DNA from: Pandoraea bronchicola
GTDB taxonomy: Bacteria; Pseudomonadota; Gammaproteobacteria; Burkholderiales; Burkholderiaceae
Length of the DNA: 64,000 nt
Assembly: GCF_902459805.1 (NCBI RefSeq)
Contig: NZ_CABPST010000002.1
Location: 1-64,000, forward strand
Direction of reading: 5' to 3'
Of this stretch, positions 44,131-52,433 are shown piece after piece (within the stretch, counting starts at the first letter, position 1; the number at the start of each line of letters is the position of its first letter). Under the pieces are notes generated by a model, which did no database searches, was not told the DNA's origin, and saw nothing but the letters and a program-made list of their open reading frames with translations. The translations under genes and the position numbers were made by a program.

Positions 44131-45027
44131 TCAGGCCCTGGCGACGGGAAACACATTCGCGCAGAGAAAATCCACCAGGGCCCGCACTTTGGGCGAGGGG
44201 TGCTTGCTCGCAGGCCAAAGCACGTGGAAGACGCCTGTACGTTGTGCGTAGTCCCGGAGCACCGGTTGAAGACGGCCGTCGGCAAGTGGCTCCCGGATGG
44301 CGAATTCCGGCAGGTATGCGATCCCCAGTCCCTGGAGAGCGAAACACAGCCGCGTCTCGATGTTGTTGCAAACCATCGACGCCGGGATAGGCACCTCCGG
44401 TTCGCCGGGGATTTGCCGTAGTGTCCATGCCTCCAGTTTGCCGCTGTTGGGAAACCGGTAGTGCAGGCAGGTGTGCTGCTGCAGATCGGCTGGCGTGGCC
44501 GGTACGCCGCGCCGCGCCAAGTACCCGGGCGAGGCGACGAGATGCGACCGGAACGCCCCCAGCCGGCGAGCGGTGAGGCGAGAGTCGAGCGGTTCGCCCG
44601 TGCGGACCACTGCGTCAAATCCTTCTTCGATGACATCGACCATGCGATCGGTGAAGTCGAGATCCAGCTCGATGTCGGGGTACTGCCGCATGAAGTCGGC
44701 GAGCACCGGCAGTACCAGCGAACTGACCATTGGCAGGCTCACGCGCAACCGTCCGCGAGGTGCGGTGCTGGCTTGCGACAGCTCCAGCTCGGCGGCTTCG
44801 ATCTCCGCGAGAATGCGACGACTGCGCTCCAGAAACAGTGCGCCCTCGGCGGTCAGCGTTACGCTGCGGGTGCTGCGGTGAAACAACCGCACGCCCAGCT
44901 TTTCTTCAAGCCGCGCCACGCCTTTTCCGACGGCCGACGCCGACACGCCCAGCAGACGCCCTGCAGCGACAAAGCTGCGCGTCTCGGCCACCTGCACGAA
45001 AACCACGAAACCGTTCAGGCTCTCCAC
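44131..45027 (-). CDS. LysR family regulator (divergent from serine hydrolase)
   Basis: A 298-residue LysR regulator of the AaeR/DsdC-like CrgA group. The helix-turn-helix is in residues 8-60 (VFVQVAETRSFVAAGRLLGV, then SASAVGKGVARLEEKLGVRL). The effector domain includes GRLRVSLPMVSSLVLPVL. GTG 45027 is chosen over ATGs at 45051, 45060 and 45072: AATCAGGAG lies 6-10 bases before the GTG and the family start (M-x-SL-x-GF) falls exactly there. The ATGs have no ribosome site and sit in an inverted repeat. It is divergent from the serine hydrolase and MFS pair, its likely targets. Confidence 0.85.
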   Translation of the reverse strand: MESLNGFVVFVQVAETRSFVAAGRLLGVSASAVGKGVARLEEKLGVRLFHRSTRSVTLTAEGALFLERSRRILAEIEAAELELSQASTAPRGRLRVSLPMVSSLVLPVLADFMRQYPDIELDLDFTDRMVDVIEEGFDAVVRTGEPLDSRLTARRLGAFRSHLVASPGYLARRGVPATPADLQQHTCLHYRFPNSGKLEAWTLRQIPGEPEVPIPASMVCNNIETRLCFALQGLGIAYLPEFAIREPLADGRLQPVLRDYAQRTGVFHVLWPASKHPSPKVRALVDFLCANVFPVARA

Positions 45028-45052
45028 GTCCGCTCCTGATTGCCCTGACATT

Positions 45053-45070
45053 GCGGACATTGACGTCCGC
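45053..45070. promoter_or_regulatory. Palindrome upstream of LysR gene
   Basis: GCGGAC-N6-GTCCGC is a perfect inverted repeat 26 bases upstream of the GTG start. GCGGACG recurs at 45105-45111, nearer the serine hydrolase gene. It is a candidate operator for the LysR protein. Confidence 0.5.
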
Positions 45071-45154
45071 ATAAAAGGGAACTGTAGCCTACTTTTTCTT
45101 GAATCGCGGACGCTCTATCGTGGCGGGACTGTCGATGAACGAAAGGACTATCCC

Positions 45155-46345
45155 GTGACGATTGCTGCATTTCCCGCGCCAGCGGTGAGAACTTCCCCCC
45201 CTCAAGTTGCCCTGATTCAAAGCGTAGTTGCCGACGCGCTTGACGACGGGCGACTGGTCGGCGCTGTGGTTTTGGTCGCCCGGCGTGGTGCGCTGATCCA
45301 TCAGCAAGCCGCCGGCTTTGCCGAGCGCGAACGGGCGGAGCCGATGGCCCTCGGCACGCTGTTTCGTCTGGCGTCCGTGACCAAGCCGATCGTCTGCACT
45401 GCTGCGCTGGTCCTGATGGCACAGGGCCGGCTGCATCTCACCGACGACGTAACGCGATGGTTGCCCGAATTCGCGCCGAAGCTGGCGGACGGCACGACAC
45501 CACGCCTGAGCGTTCGTCATCTGATGACGCATACGGCGGGCCTGACTTATGGGTTCTTTCAGGAACCGGATGGCACCTATGCGGGCGCTGGCATCTCCGA
45601 TGGCATGGACGACTGCCGAGTGAGCTTGCGCGAGAACGTTCGGCGTATTGCCAGCGTGCCGTTGCTGTATTCGCCCGGCACCGAGTGGCGATACTCGATC
45701 GCAACGGACGTGCTCGGCGCGGTCATCGAAGCCGTGACGCAGTCGCCGCTGGATGAGGCGGTCGCGACACTCGTGACTGCACCGCTGGGAATGCGCGATA
45801 CGGCGTTTGCTGCCGTGGATGCGGGACGCCTCGCGTGCGCCTACGCCGACGGCACGCCGGTGCCCCGGCGTCTGGCGGAACCCGATACCGTCCCCTTCGT
45901 TGAAGGCACCGCCGGCTTCCGGCTATCCCCGGGCCGGGCGTTGAATGTCAATGCGTATCCGTCGGGCGGCGCTGGCATGGTTGGGTCTGCAAGCGACTTT
46001 CTTCTCTTGCTGGAGACGCTGCGTAAAGGCGGTGCACCACTGTTGCCCGAAGCGCTTGTGCGCGAGTTCACCACGGATCAGATCGGCGGGCTGCCGATGG
46101 CGTTCTGGCCGGGCCGAGGCTTCGGCTTGGGTGTCACGGTGCTGAAAGATCCTGCCGAAGCGCAGTCGCCCGAGTCCGCCGGCACCTGGCGCATGGGAGG
46201 CACCTACGGGCATTCGTGGTTCGTCGATCCCGCGCGTGAGCTCAGTGTGGTGGCGTTCACGAACACCGCACTGGAAGGCATGTCCGGCCGTTTTGTGACG
46301 GATCTTCGCGATGCGGTTTACGCGTCGCTCGAGGTGCAGGAATGA
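45155..46345 (+). CDS. Serine hydrolase, beta-lactamase class C/esterase fold
   Basis: A 396-residue enzyme of the class C beta-lactamase/family VIII esterase group. The nucleophile lies in SVTK (about residue 75), the second motif is the Tyr in WRYSIATDVLG, and the third is near GGTYGHSWFVDP. There is no signal peptide, so it is likely a cytoplasmic esterase rather than a true beta-lactamase. GTG 45155 is the start, with GAAAGGA upstream. It overlaps the MFS gene by 4 bases (ATGA), so the two are coupled. The substrate is unknown; the exporter and LysR regulator suggest handling of a small organic compound. Confidence 0.86.
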   Translation: MTIAAFPAPAVRTSPPQVALIQSVVADALDDGRLVGAVVLVARRGALIHQQAAGFAERERAEPMALGTLFRLASVTKPIVCTAALVLMAQGRLHLTDDVTRWLPEFAPKLADGTTPRLSVRHLMTHTAGLTYGFFQEPDGTYAGAGISDGMDDCRVSLRENVRRIASVPLLYSPGTEWRYSIATDVLGAVIEAVTQSPLDEAVATLVTAPLGMRDTAFAAVDAGRLACAYADGTPVPRRLAEPDTVPFVEGTAGFRLSPGRALNVNAYPSGGAGMVGSASDFLLLLETLRKGGAPLLPEALVREFTTDQIGGLPMAFWPGRGFGLGVTVLKDPAEAQSPESAGTWRMGGTYGHSWFVDPARELSVVAFTNTALEGMSGRFVTDLRDAVYASLEVQE

Positions 46346-47514
46346 CGACTGGAGCGCAAGGGCGTTTACCGCTGGCCTCGTTGCTGGCGCTCGCCATGGC
46401 GGCATTCGTCACCATCCTGACGGAGGTGTTGCCCGCAGGGCTGCTGCCGCAGATGGCGCAGGCTCTCGCGGTCTCGCAGGCGTGGGCTGGTCAAACGATC
46501 TCGGTCTACGCCATCGGTTCGCTGGTGGCGGCCATTCCATTGACGGCGGCCGCGCAGGGCATGCGAAGGCGTGCGCTGCTACTAAGCGCCATGTTGGGTT
46601 TTGCGCTCGCCAATGGGGTGACGGCATTGTCGTCGAGTTATGCGCTGACGATGGCGGCGCGCTTTCTGGCAGGCGTGTCGGCCGGGTTGCTTTGGGCGCT
46701 GCTGGCAGGTTATGCGGCGCGTATGGTGCCCGAGCATCAAAGGGGACGTGCCATTGCCGTCGCCATGGCCGGAACACCGCTGGCGCTCTCGCTCGGTGTG
46801 CCGGCGGGGACTTTTCTGGGGCAATGGGTGGGCTGGAGGATGTGCTTCGGTGCCATGAGCCTGCTGGCGCTGGCGCTCGCCGCGTGGGGGCGGGTGACGC
46901 TGCCGGATTTCGCCGGGCAGACGGCGGGCAAACGGTTGTCGCTGGCGGGTGTGTTCACTGTGCCGGGTGTGCGTCCGGTGCTGTTCGTCGTGTTGGCTTT
47001 CGTGCTGGCGCACAACATCCTCTACACGTACATCGCGCCGTTTCTGGCGCGAGCCAACATGGCGCAGCGTACCGACGCGGTGCTGCTGGTGTTCGGCGCC
47101 ACGTCGCTGATCGGCATCTGGATCGTCGGTGTCCTGATCGATCGTCATCTGCGCTCGCTCACGCTCGTCAGCACAGCGCTGTTTGGCCTGTCGGCGTTGG
47201 CGCTTGGCACGGGGGGCGATGTTCCGGTCGTGGTGTATGTGTCGGTCGCCGTGTGGGGGCTGGCCTTCGGTGGTGCGGCAACACTCTTTCAGACGGCGAT
47301 TGCCAATGTGGCTGGGGAGGCGGCGGACGTGGCGCAGTCGATGCTGGTGACGGCCTGGAACATGGCGATTGCCGGTGGTGGCATCGTTGGCGGTGTGTTG
47401 CTCGATCGCCTTGGCGTGGCGGCATTTTCGCCTGCGCTGCTGGCGTTGCTCATCGCCACGCTGATCGTCGTGTGGACGGCCAGACTGCGCGGGTTCCCGG
47501 CTGTGCAGGGCTAA
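46342..47514 (+). CDS. MFS transporter (12 segments, DHA1-like)
   Basis: A 390-residue transporter with about 12 hydrophobic segments. It has the DHA1/AraJ-like pattern TILTEVLPAGLLPQMAQAL, with GQTISVYAIGSL near helix 2 and RFLAGVSAGLLWALLAGYAARMV near helix 4. Such proteins export drugs or sugars with H+. The start ATG overlaps the serine hydrolase stop (ATGA), so they form a two-gene operon. The substrate cannot be told. The gene is followed by a long hairpin that also lies at the end of the convergent TonB receptor gene. Confidence 0.9.
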   Translation: MTTGAQGRLPLASLLALAMAAFVTILTEVLPAGLLPQMAQALAVSQAWAGQTISVYAIGSLVAAIPLTAAAQGMRRRALLLSAMLGFALANGVTALSSSYALTMAARFLAGVSAGLLWALLAGYAARMVPEHQRGRAIAVAMAGTPLALSLGVPAGTFLGQWVGWRMCFGAMSLLALALAAWGRVTLPDFAGQTAGKRLSLAGVFTVPGVRPVLFVVLAFVLAHNILYTYIAPFLARANMAQRTDAVLLVFGATSLIGIWIVGVLIDRHLRSLTLVSTALFGLSALALGTGGDVPVVVYVSVAVWGLAFGGAATLFQTAIANVAGEAADVAQSMLVTAWNMAIAGGGIVGGVLLDRLGVAAFSPALLALLIATLIVVWTARLRGFPAVQG

Positions 47515-47520
47515 GACATG

Positions 47521-47560
47521 CCGCGAAGCACGCTGACTCTGGCGTCAGTGCGCTTCGCGG
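47521..47560. terminator. Long hairpin between convergent genes
   Basis: Arms 47521-47537 and 47544-47560 are complementary at 15 of 17 positions over a 6-base loop (CCGCGAAGC at one end, GCTTCGCGG at the other). No T run is present on either side. A terminator for both converging genes is likely but not certain. Confidence 0.6.
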
Positions 47561-47571
47561 TCAAACGCCGG

Positions 47572-49821
47572 TCAGAAGTCCATCGTCGCGCTGGCGAGGA
47601 ACGTGCGGGTCGAGCCTGGCATCACGAACCCGTTGTAGGTCGTCGTCCAGTAGTGCTTGTCCGTCAGGTTGTTGATGGCGGCGCGCAGTACAACCGACTT
47701 GCCGGCAACACGCGTCGCGTATTTAGCCGACAGGTCGATGGTGGTGTATGACGGGATCGACAGTGTGTTGGCGGCATCGACTTCCTGCTGTCCGGTGACC
47801 TTGACGCCGGCGGCGACGGTCAGGCCGCGCACGAACGGCGTGTCGTACTCGACGCGGCCTGTCACAACGTAGCGCGGCGTGGCGAAAATGCGCTTGCCCG
47901 CCACGCTCGGGTCGTCGACGTCCACTGCCTTCGTGTTGAGCAGCAGCACGCCACCCATGACGCGCCAGTCGTGCGCGAGACGCACCCAACCGCTGGCGTC
48001 CAGCCCCTGGAAGCGCTGCGTGCCGTCCTGTACGTAATAGTTCGCCTGATTCGTGTAACCGTAGCCCCGCTCGACGCGGAACAGGGCGAGATTGGCGCCC
48101 CACGTCTGCTTGTCCGCCTTCCAGCCCACCTCATACTGCTTGCTTGTGAGCGGCCCGAAGGTCTGCGGGAAGTTGACGTTGGTAATGCTCGCCGAGCCGC
48201 CCGGCTCCAGCGACTCGACGTAACTGACATACGCGGTCGAGTCGTTGTCAGTCTTGTACATCAGCGCGACCGTCGGTGAGACGGGTTTCGCGCGGTAAGA
48301 CGCACCGGTCTGGCCTGAGATGTCGTACAGATCGTCGTTGAACTGGGTGTAACGCAGGCCAGCCAGTACCGAAATACGGGATGTGATGCCGACGGTATCG
48401 CTGGCGAAGATCGCACGCTGCGAGATCTTCTCGCTGCGGTAAGGCTGGTAGTCCAGCCCGACGTCCTGATTCGGCAGCAGCGACGGGTTGTAAATGTTGC
48501 TGGTGCCGAGGGCAATACCGTTGCCGCCGAGGCCGTTGTCATTGAGTTTGACCTGACTCTGATACGCCACGCCGAACACCACGTCATGCTTGAGCGGACC
48601 GGTGGTGAACTTGCCCTGCACCATGCCATCCCACGCCTGGTAGTAATAGGCCGTCTTCCACTTGTACTGCGTGTCGGCGTAATCACCTGCGGCGTTGAGC
48701 ACGGAGAGGAAGCTGTCGCCGTTCAGACGATTCTGGCGCGCAAAGCGATACTTGAAGTTCGCCTTCCATTGATCGTTGATGCGATAGTCGAGCGACGTGC
48801 CTGCCGTAAGCGAATCGCTCTCGTAGTACGTGAACGGCTGGGCGAGGTTGCGGGCGACCTTGTTCGCGTCGGGGACTGCACCCGCGCCATCGAAGTTCAT
48901 GCCGAACAACGTGCCGGTCGTCTGGCGCTTCCAGTACGCCACGTCGGCCGTCCAGGTCAGGTCGGGCGTGATGCGGAAGTCCGTGGCAAATGAGATCGTC
49001 TTGCGACGCACGTGATTGTTCGGCTCCGCAGTGTTGCCTTCCTCGTTCACGAGGTTCAGGCGATAGCCGAAGCGATTGTCGGGGCCGAAGCGTCCGCCGA
49101 GGTCGAGCTTCTCGCTCCACACATTGCTCGCTTCGTAGCCGACCGAGAATTGACGCAGCGGCTCGTCCGTCGGACGCTTGAGCACGTAATTCACGATGCC
49201 GCCGGGCGCGCCGAATCCGTACATGAAGCCGGACAGGCCTTTGAGCAGTTCCACCTGCTCGAACGGCTCGAGCGGAATGTCGGCTTGCCATGAGACGAAG
49301 TTCTGGCCATCGACCTTGGTGCCGTCGAGCATGTCCACGCGCATGCCGCGCACGGCGAAGTACGAGTTCTCGGTGCGCTTGTTTTCCGAGAGCGTGGTGA
49401 CGGCCGGGTCGTACTTGAACGCGTCCGTCGCGGTCTGCGCCATCTGATTCTTGATCTGCTCGCTGTTGACGGCGACGACCGAGAACGGCGTGTCCACTGC
49501 GCGCCGTGTGCCCAGCGCGCCGCTCGACACTCGCTCGACCTTGATGTCGTCGTCGCGGCCGGCCGACACGGTGGTGGCGGGCAGCGCGGCGGTGCCTTGC
49601 GAAGCATTCGCGGCGGGTTGTGCGTCAGGCGTTGGCGAGGCTTGCTGGGCATGGGCGCTGCCCGAGGCCAGCGTCAGCGACGTGGCGCAGATGGCGAACA
49701 CGCCAGCCACCGCACGCGACACCGAGGAGGGCGAGAGGGGCGAAGCGGGACGGGGCGTCAGATCATGCGCGGCGTGCGTGCGAGCGAAACCGCGCCCTGC
49801 GAGCGGGCGGTAATGCAACAT
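47572..49821 (-). CDS. TonB-dependent siderophore receptor
   Basis: A 749-residue outer-membrane receptor. It has a long signal region (SVSRAVAGVFAICATSLTLA, cleavage near AHA), a short TonB-box-like stretch after ALPATTVSAGRDD, and a plug domain with FAVRGMRVDMLDGTKVDGQN and LLKGLSGFMYGFGAPGG. The C-terminal beta-barrel ends with the aromatic TFLASATMDF, as is normal. It should import a ferric siderophore; which one is unknown. ATG 49821 has GGGAGA upstream. It is the last gene of a four-gene minus-strand run with a PepSY protein and two small membrane proteins, led by a Fur-like palindrome at 52260-52290. Confidence 0.93.
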   Translation of the reverse strand: MLHYRPLAGRGFARTHAAHDLTPRPASPLSPSSVSRAVAGVFAICATSLTLASGSAHAQQASPTPDAQPAANASQGTAALPATTVSAGRDDDIKVERVSSGALGTRRAVDTPFSVVAVNSEQIKNQMAQTATDAFKYDPAVTTLSENKRTENSYFAVRGMRVDMLDGTKVDGQNFVSWQADIPLEPFEQVELLKGLSGFMYGFGAPGGIVNYVLKRPTDEPLRQFSVGYEASNVWSEKLDLGGRFGPDNRFGYRLNLVNEEGNTAEPNNHVRRKTISFATDFRITPDLTWTADVAYWKRQTTGTLFGMNFDGAGAVPDANKVARNLAQPFTYYESDSLTAGTSLDYRINDQWKANFKYRFARQNRLNGDSFLSVLNAAGDYADTQYKWKTAYYYQAWDGMVQGKFTTGPLKHDVVFGVAYQSQVKLNDNGLGGNGIALGTSNIYNPSLLPNQDVGLDYQPYRSEKISQRAIFASDTVGITSRISVLAGLRYTQFNDDLYDISGQTGASYRAKPVSPTVALMYKTDNDSTAYVSYVESLEPGGSASITNVNFPQTFGPLTSKQYEVGWKADKQTWGANLALFRVERGYGYTNQANYYVQDGTQRFQGLDASGWVRLAHDWRVMGGVLLLNTKAVDVDDPSVAGKRIFATPRYVVTGRVEYDTPFVRGLTVAAGVKVTGQQEVDAANTLSIPSYTTIDLSAKYATRVAGKSVVLRAAINNLTDKHYWTTTYNGFVMPGSTRTFLASATMDF

Positions 49822-49941
49822 CGGTGTGAATCTCCCTGAGTGTGATGCGTCGTGTGCCGACGGGTTCAGCGTGGAATCGGTCTTCTTGTGTGGGGTGGGC
49901 GAACGCGACGTCATGCCGCCGTTCGCCGCTGGCGCGAGCCG

Positions 49942-51600
49942 TCAGGTTCGTGCCGGGTCCGGCTGCTCGGGCAGCGTTGTTGTGTTGCCGGGGTTGTCTT
50001 GACGGGCAATGGCGGTGCGTTGCGCTGTATTGGCCGTGCTGGATTCGCGCGGCGTCTGGTCATTCGCGGCAGCCGGTCGCGCCCACACGCTGTTCGGATC
50101 GCCTCGACGGGCACGCCGCCACGTTGCGCGGGCGAACAGCGCGAAGATCGCGGCACAGACGATGGCGATCAGATCGACACCGGCGAGTACCCAGTCGCCC
50201 GAAGCCAGCGAGCGCACGAGATTGTCGGAAGTGAGCGCGGCATCGACGAGCGGGATCGCGGCACAAACAAGCGAGGTGGCCACGAGCAATCCCGTGGCTG
50301 CCACGGCCGGTGCCGTGAGTGCGGCGAAAATGACGGAGATGCCGAGCGTGGCGACGATGATGGACAGCGCCGTCACGCCTGGCGCGACGACTGCACCAAC
50401 GAAGGCCGCGGCGATCCCCAGGCAAGTCCCGAGGAACACGCCGGCGGTGGCTTTGGCCATCCAGCGCAGATTGGCGGGCTGAATGGCCGCGCTACGCTTG
50501 CGACGCGATTCGAGCCACAGCAGATTGCCGCTATACACAAGCACTGCCCCCATCAGTCCGAGCACGAAGTACACCCAGCGCATGGCGTCGCCCGCGAAGT
50601 TACCGAAGTGCGCGCCATAGATCATGCTGAGTACGGCATGGTTCGTGTCCCGTACACCCGGACTGTGCTGCCCGACGATCTCTCCGTCGTTCAGACGCAC
50701 GGCCACAGCCGAGAAAACGCCGAGAGAGCCATTGGCTTCGCCGTAGACTTCGGCCACCGCATCCGGTTTGCCGTAACCGGTCCACGCCACGGCAGTCGCC
50801 TCCATGTCCGGCGCCGCGTGTTCGGCGCGCGCGAGCACGGCCGGCAGGTCGAGCGGTTTGCCTTCGACCGGCGCAATCTTGGCCGGCACGGAGCCCGTCA
50901 CTTGCGGGATCTGCGACATCAGCTTGCTTTCGAACGTCACGACGTTGAATGCCATCATCAGGGGCAGGCTCAAGCACAACAGCGCCCCGGTGAGGGCGAA
51001 GACGATGTGAAACGGCAAACTGAGCACGCCGATGGCGTTGTGGGCGTCTTGCCAGAAGCGCTTGAGGTTGCGTCCCGGGCGCAGCGCGAAGATGTCACGC
51101 GTCACGCGCGGCAAATGCACGATCACACCGGAGATCAGCGCCATGCCGTAGAACAGCGACACCACGCCCATCAGGTAAAGGCCGTACGTCGGGATCGACA
51201 GCGAGTAATGCAGCGCGTTGATCGTGCTCGACAGACCGGGGCGGGCGTTGCCAACGACCAGCGACAGTGGAGCACCCTCGGCGCTCGGGCCCAGACGCGC
51301 CTGCATCCATTCGCCGTTGGGTTCCTGCCAGTAAGCGAACGGTGTGGGCGAGTGATTGGGTAACACCACGCCCATCTGCTCGCGTGCGGCCGGGAATTTC
51401 GCACGAACCTTCTCGGCGAGCTGTTCCGTCTGCGCGAGCGAGAGCGGCGCATGACGCGTGGCGGGTTGCTCCCAGCGTTCGATCTCGTGATGAAACACCG
51501 TCAGGGCACCGCCGAGCATGGCGATGAACAGGGCAAAGCCGACAACGATGCCGGCCCACGTATGGACACTCAGGTATTGACGCAGGGTTTGGGCGCGCAT
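49942..51600 (-). CDS. PepSY-associated membrane protein (siderophore-iron reductase-like)
   Basis: A 552-residue inner-membrane protein with PepSY_TM domains. It starts MRAQTLRQYLSVHTWAGIVVGFALFIAMLGG, and HTWAGI with the later FHHEIERW and YSGNLLWLESRRKR are family marks. Several membrane segments flank two periplasmic stretches (NALHYSLSIPTYG, and AHFGNFAGDAMRWVYF with conserved histidines). Members next to TonB receptors are thought to reduce or release iron from siderophores. The C-terminal tail is Ala/Thr-rich. ATG 51600 is the family start. The upstream DUF3649 gene ends 10 bases away. Confidence 0.88.
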   Translation of the reverse strand: MRAQTLRQYLSVHTWAGIVVGFALFIAMLGGALTVFHHEIERWEQPATRHAPLSLAQTEQLAEKVRAKFPAAREQMGVVLPNHSPTPFAYWQEPNGEWMQARLGPSAEGAPLSLVVGNARPGLSSTINALHYSLSIPTYGLYLMGVVSLFYGMALISGVIVHLPRVTRDIFALRPGRNLKRFWQDAHNAIGVLSLPFHIVFALTGALLCLSLPLMMAFNVVTFESKLMSQIPQVTGSVPAKIAPVEGKPLDLPAVLARAEHAAPDMEATAVAWTGYGKPDAVAEVYGEANGSLGVFSAVAVRLNDGEIVGQHSPGVRDTNHAVLSMIYGAHFGNFAGDAMRWVYFVLGLMGAVLVYSGNLLWLESRRKRSAAIQPANLRWMAKATAGVFLGTCLGIAAAFVGAVVAPGVTALSIIVATLGISVIFAALTAPAVAATGLLVATSLVCAAIPLVDAALTSDNLVRSLASGDWVLAGVDLIAIVCAAIFALFARATWRRARRGDPNSVWARPAAANDQTPRESSTANTAQRTAIARQDNPGNTTTLPEQPDPART

Positions 51601-51610
51601 CGGACGATCC

Positions 51611-51865
51611 TTACCAGACGGTGCGCGCCAGCAGCAGCGCGGCCCAGGCGACGACGGTGGTGGCGCCAAGGCCAACCCAAGCGCGCGTGGCGGTGCGGCT
51701 CGCGTAGACCACGGCGAACAGGCCGAGCCACACGAGCGGGAAGAGGGCGATGACCGGAATGACAGCGGTTTGCCAACCGGCGGGCGTCAGGTAGGCGATG
51801 GCTCCGCACAGCGCCATGGCGGCGAAGAAGCCGAGCACGAGGCCCGCGAAGGTTCTACTCCACAT
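51611..51865 (-). CDS. Small membrane protein, DUF3649-like
   Basis: An 84-residue protein with three hydrophobic segments: FAGLVLGFFAAMALCGAIAYL, TAVIPVIALFPLVWLGLFAVVYA and AWVGLGATTVVAWAALLLA. This matches the short iron-operon membrane proteins named DUF3649. Role unknown; such proteins occur beside PepSY and TonB-receptor genes. ATG 51865 overlaps the end of the DUF3325-like gene by 11 bases. It should be cotranscribed with the genes on both sides. Confidence 0.75.
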   Translation of the reverse strand: MWSRTFAGLVLGFFAAMALCGAIAYLTPAGWQTAVIPVIALFPLVWLGLFAVVYASRTATRAWVGLGATTVVAWAALLLARTVW

Positions 51866-52133
51866 GGGCGTCTCCGCGCAGCCAGTGCCAGCCGCCATCG
51901 GCATACGGCCAGAAGAGCAGGCCGAAACACAGCGACATGAAAGTCGCTGCGATGCCGGCCGACGCGCCGGCAGCCAGCCACCAGCATGCGAGGCAGGCAA
52001 TGGCAGCGGCCAACGAGAGCACCCGCGCGGGGTGCGCCGGCAGACGCCGCGCCCGTAAGCGCTGGTGTTCCGAAGTGAGGTAGCAGGCGCCGCCCGCCAG
52101 CCATGCCAGTGCAATGGCCAATGCAATCAACAT
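51855..52133 (-). CDS. Small membrane protein, DUF3325-like
   Basis: A 92-residue protein with two or three hydrophobic segments (LIALAIALAWLAGGACYL, VLSLAAAIACLACWWLAAG, GIAATFMSLCFGLLFWPY). It resembles DUF3325 proteins found at the head of siderophore-receptor operons. Role unknown. ATG 52133 is the only suitable start; the ribosome site is weak. It is first in the run DUF3325-DUF3649-PepSY-TonB receptor and lies about 125 bases downstream of a Fur-like palindrome. Confidence 0.75.
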   Translation of the reverse strand: MLIALAIALAWLAGGACYLTSEHQRLRARRLPAHPARVLSLAAAIACLACWWLAAGASAGIAATFMSLCFGLLFWPYADGGWHWLRGDAHVE

Positions 52134-52259
52134 GCTTGGGAATCGTTGAAAAAATAGGTCCCCGCAAGCAACAACGCCGCCCTTGGGCGACGTGGCTGGC
52201 GAAGCAAATCCACCAACAGCTCTCGTCGAACGTTTCGGTCACCCAAATAGGCGAATCTC

Positions 52260-52290
52260 AATGCGAACGTTAACGAAAACGATTCGCATT
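52260..52290. promoter_or_regulatory. Putative Fur box of the siderophore-receptor operon
   Basis: AATGCGAA (52260-52267) and TTCGCATT (52283-52290) form a perfect 8-bp inverted repeat with a 15-base AT-rich centre. On the minus strand the half AAATGCGAATCGTTTTC resembles beta-proteobacterial Fur boxes built from GCGAAT hexamers. It lies upstream of four iron-uptake genes, which fits iron repression. Confidence 0.75.
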
Positions 52291-52368
52291 TATATCACGA
52301 TTCGGATAAATCCCGAAATACCCTGAGCTGAATGCGTGAGGCGTTGGGGTGGCTTGCGTGGTAAGCAG

Positions 52369-52393
52369 ACAACGGCGCCTGCTGCGCCGTTGT
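52369..52393 (-). terminator. Hairpin after desaturase gene
   Basis: ACAACGGCGC (52369-52378) pairs perfectly with GCGCCGTTGT (52384-52393) over a 5-base loop, 40 bases beyond the desaturase stop. There is no T run on the minus strand, so efficiency is uncertain. Confidence 0.65.
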
Positions 52394-52433
52394 GTGCGGG
52401 GGATTGGCTGGGCGTGGACGAGACGTGCCGGGC

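Noticed and set aside
45155-46345. Serine hydrolase as a resistance beta-lactamase
   Set aside because: No signal peptide and family VIII esterase-like motifs; with a MFS partner a metabolic or detoxifying esterase is likelier.
46311-47675. Second plus-strand frame over the MFS gene
   Set aside because: Gly/Arg-rich out-of-frame reading; the MFS frame has proper membrane segments.
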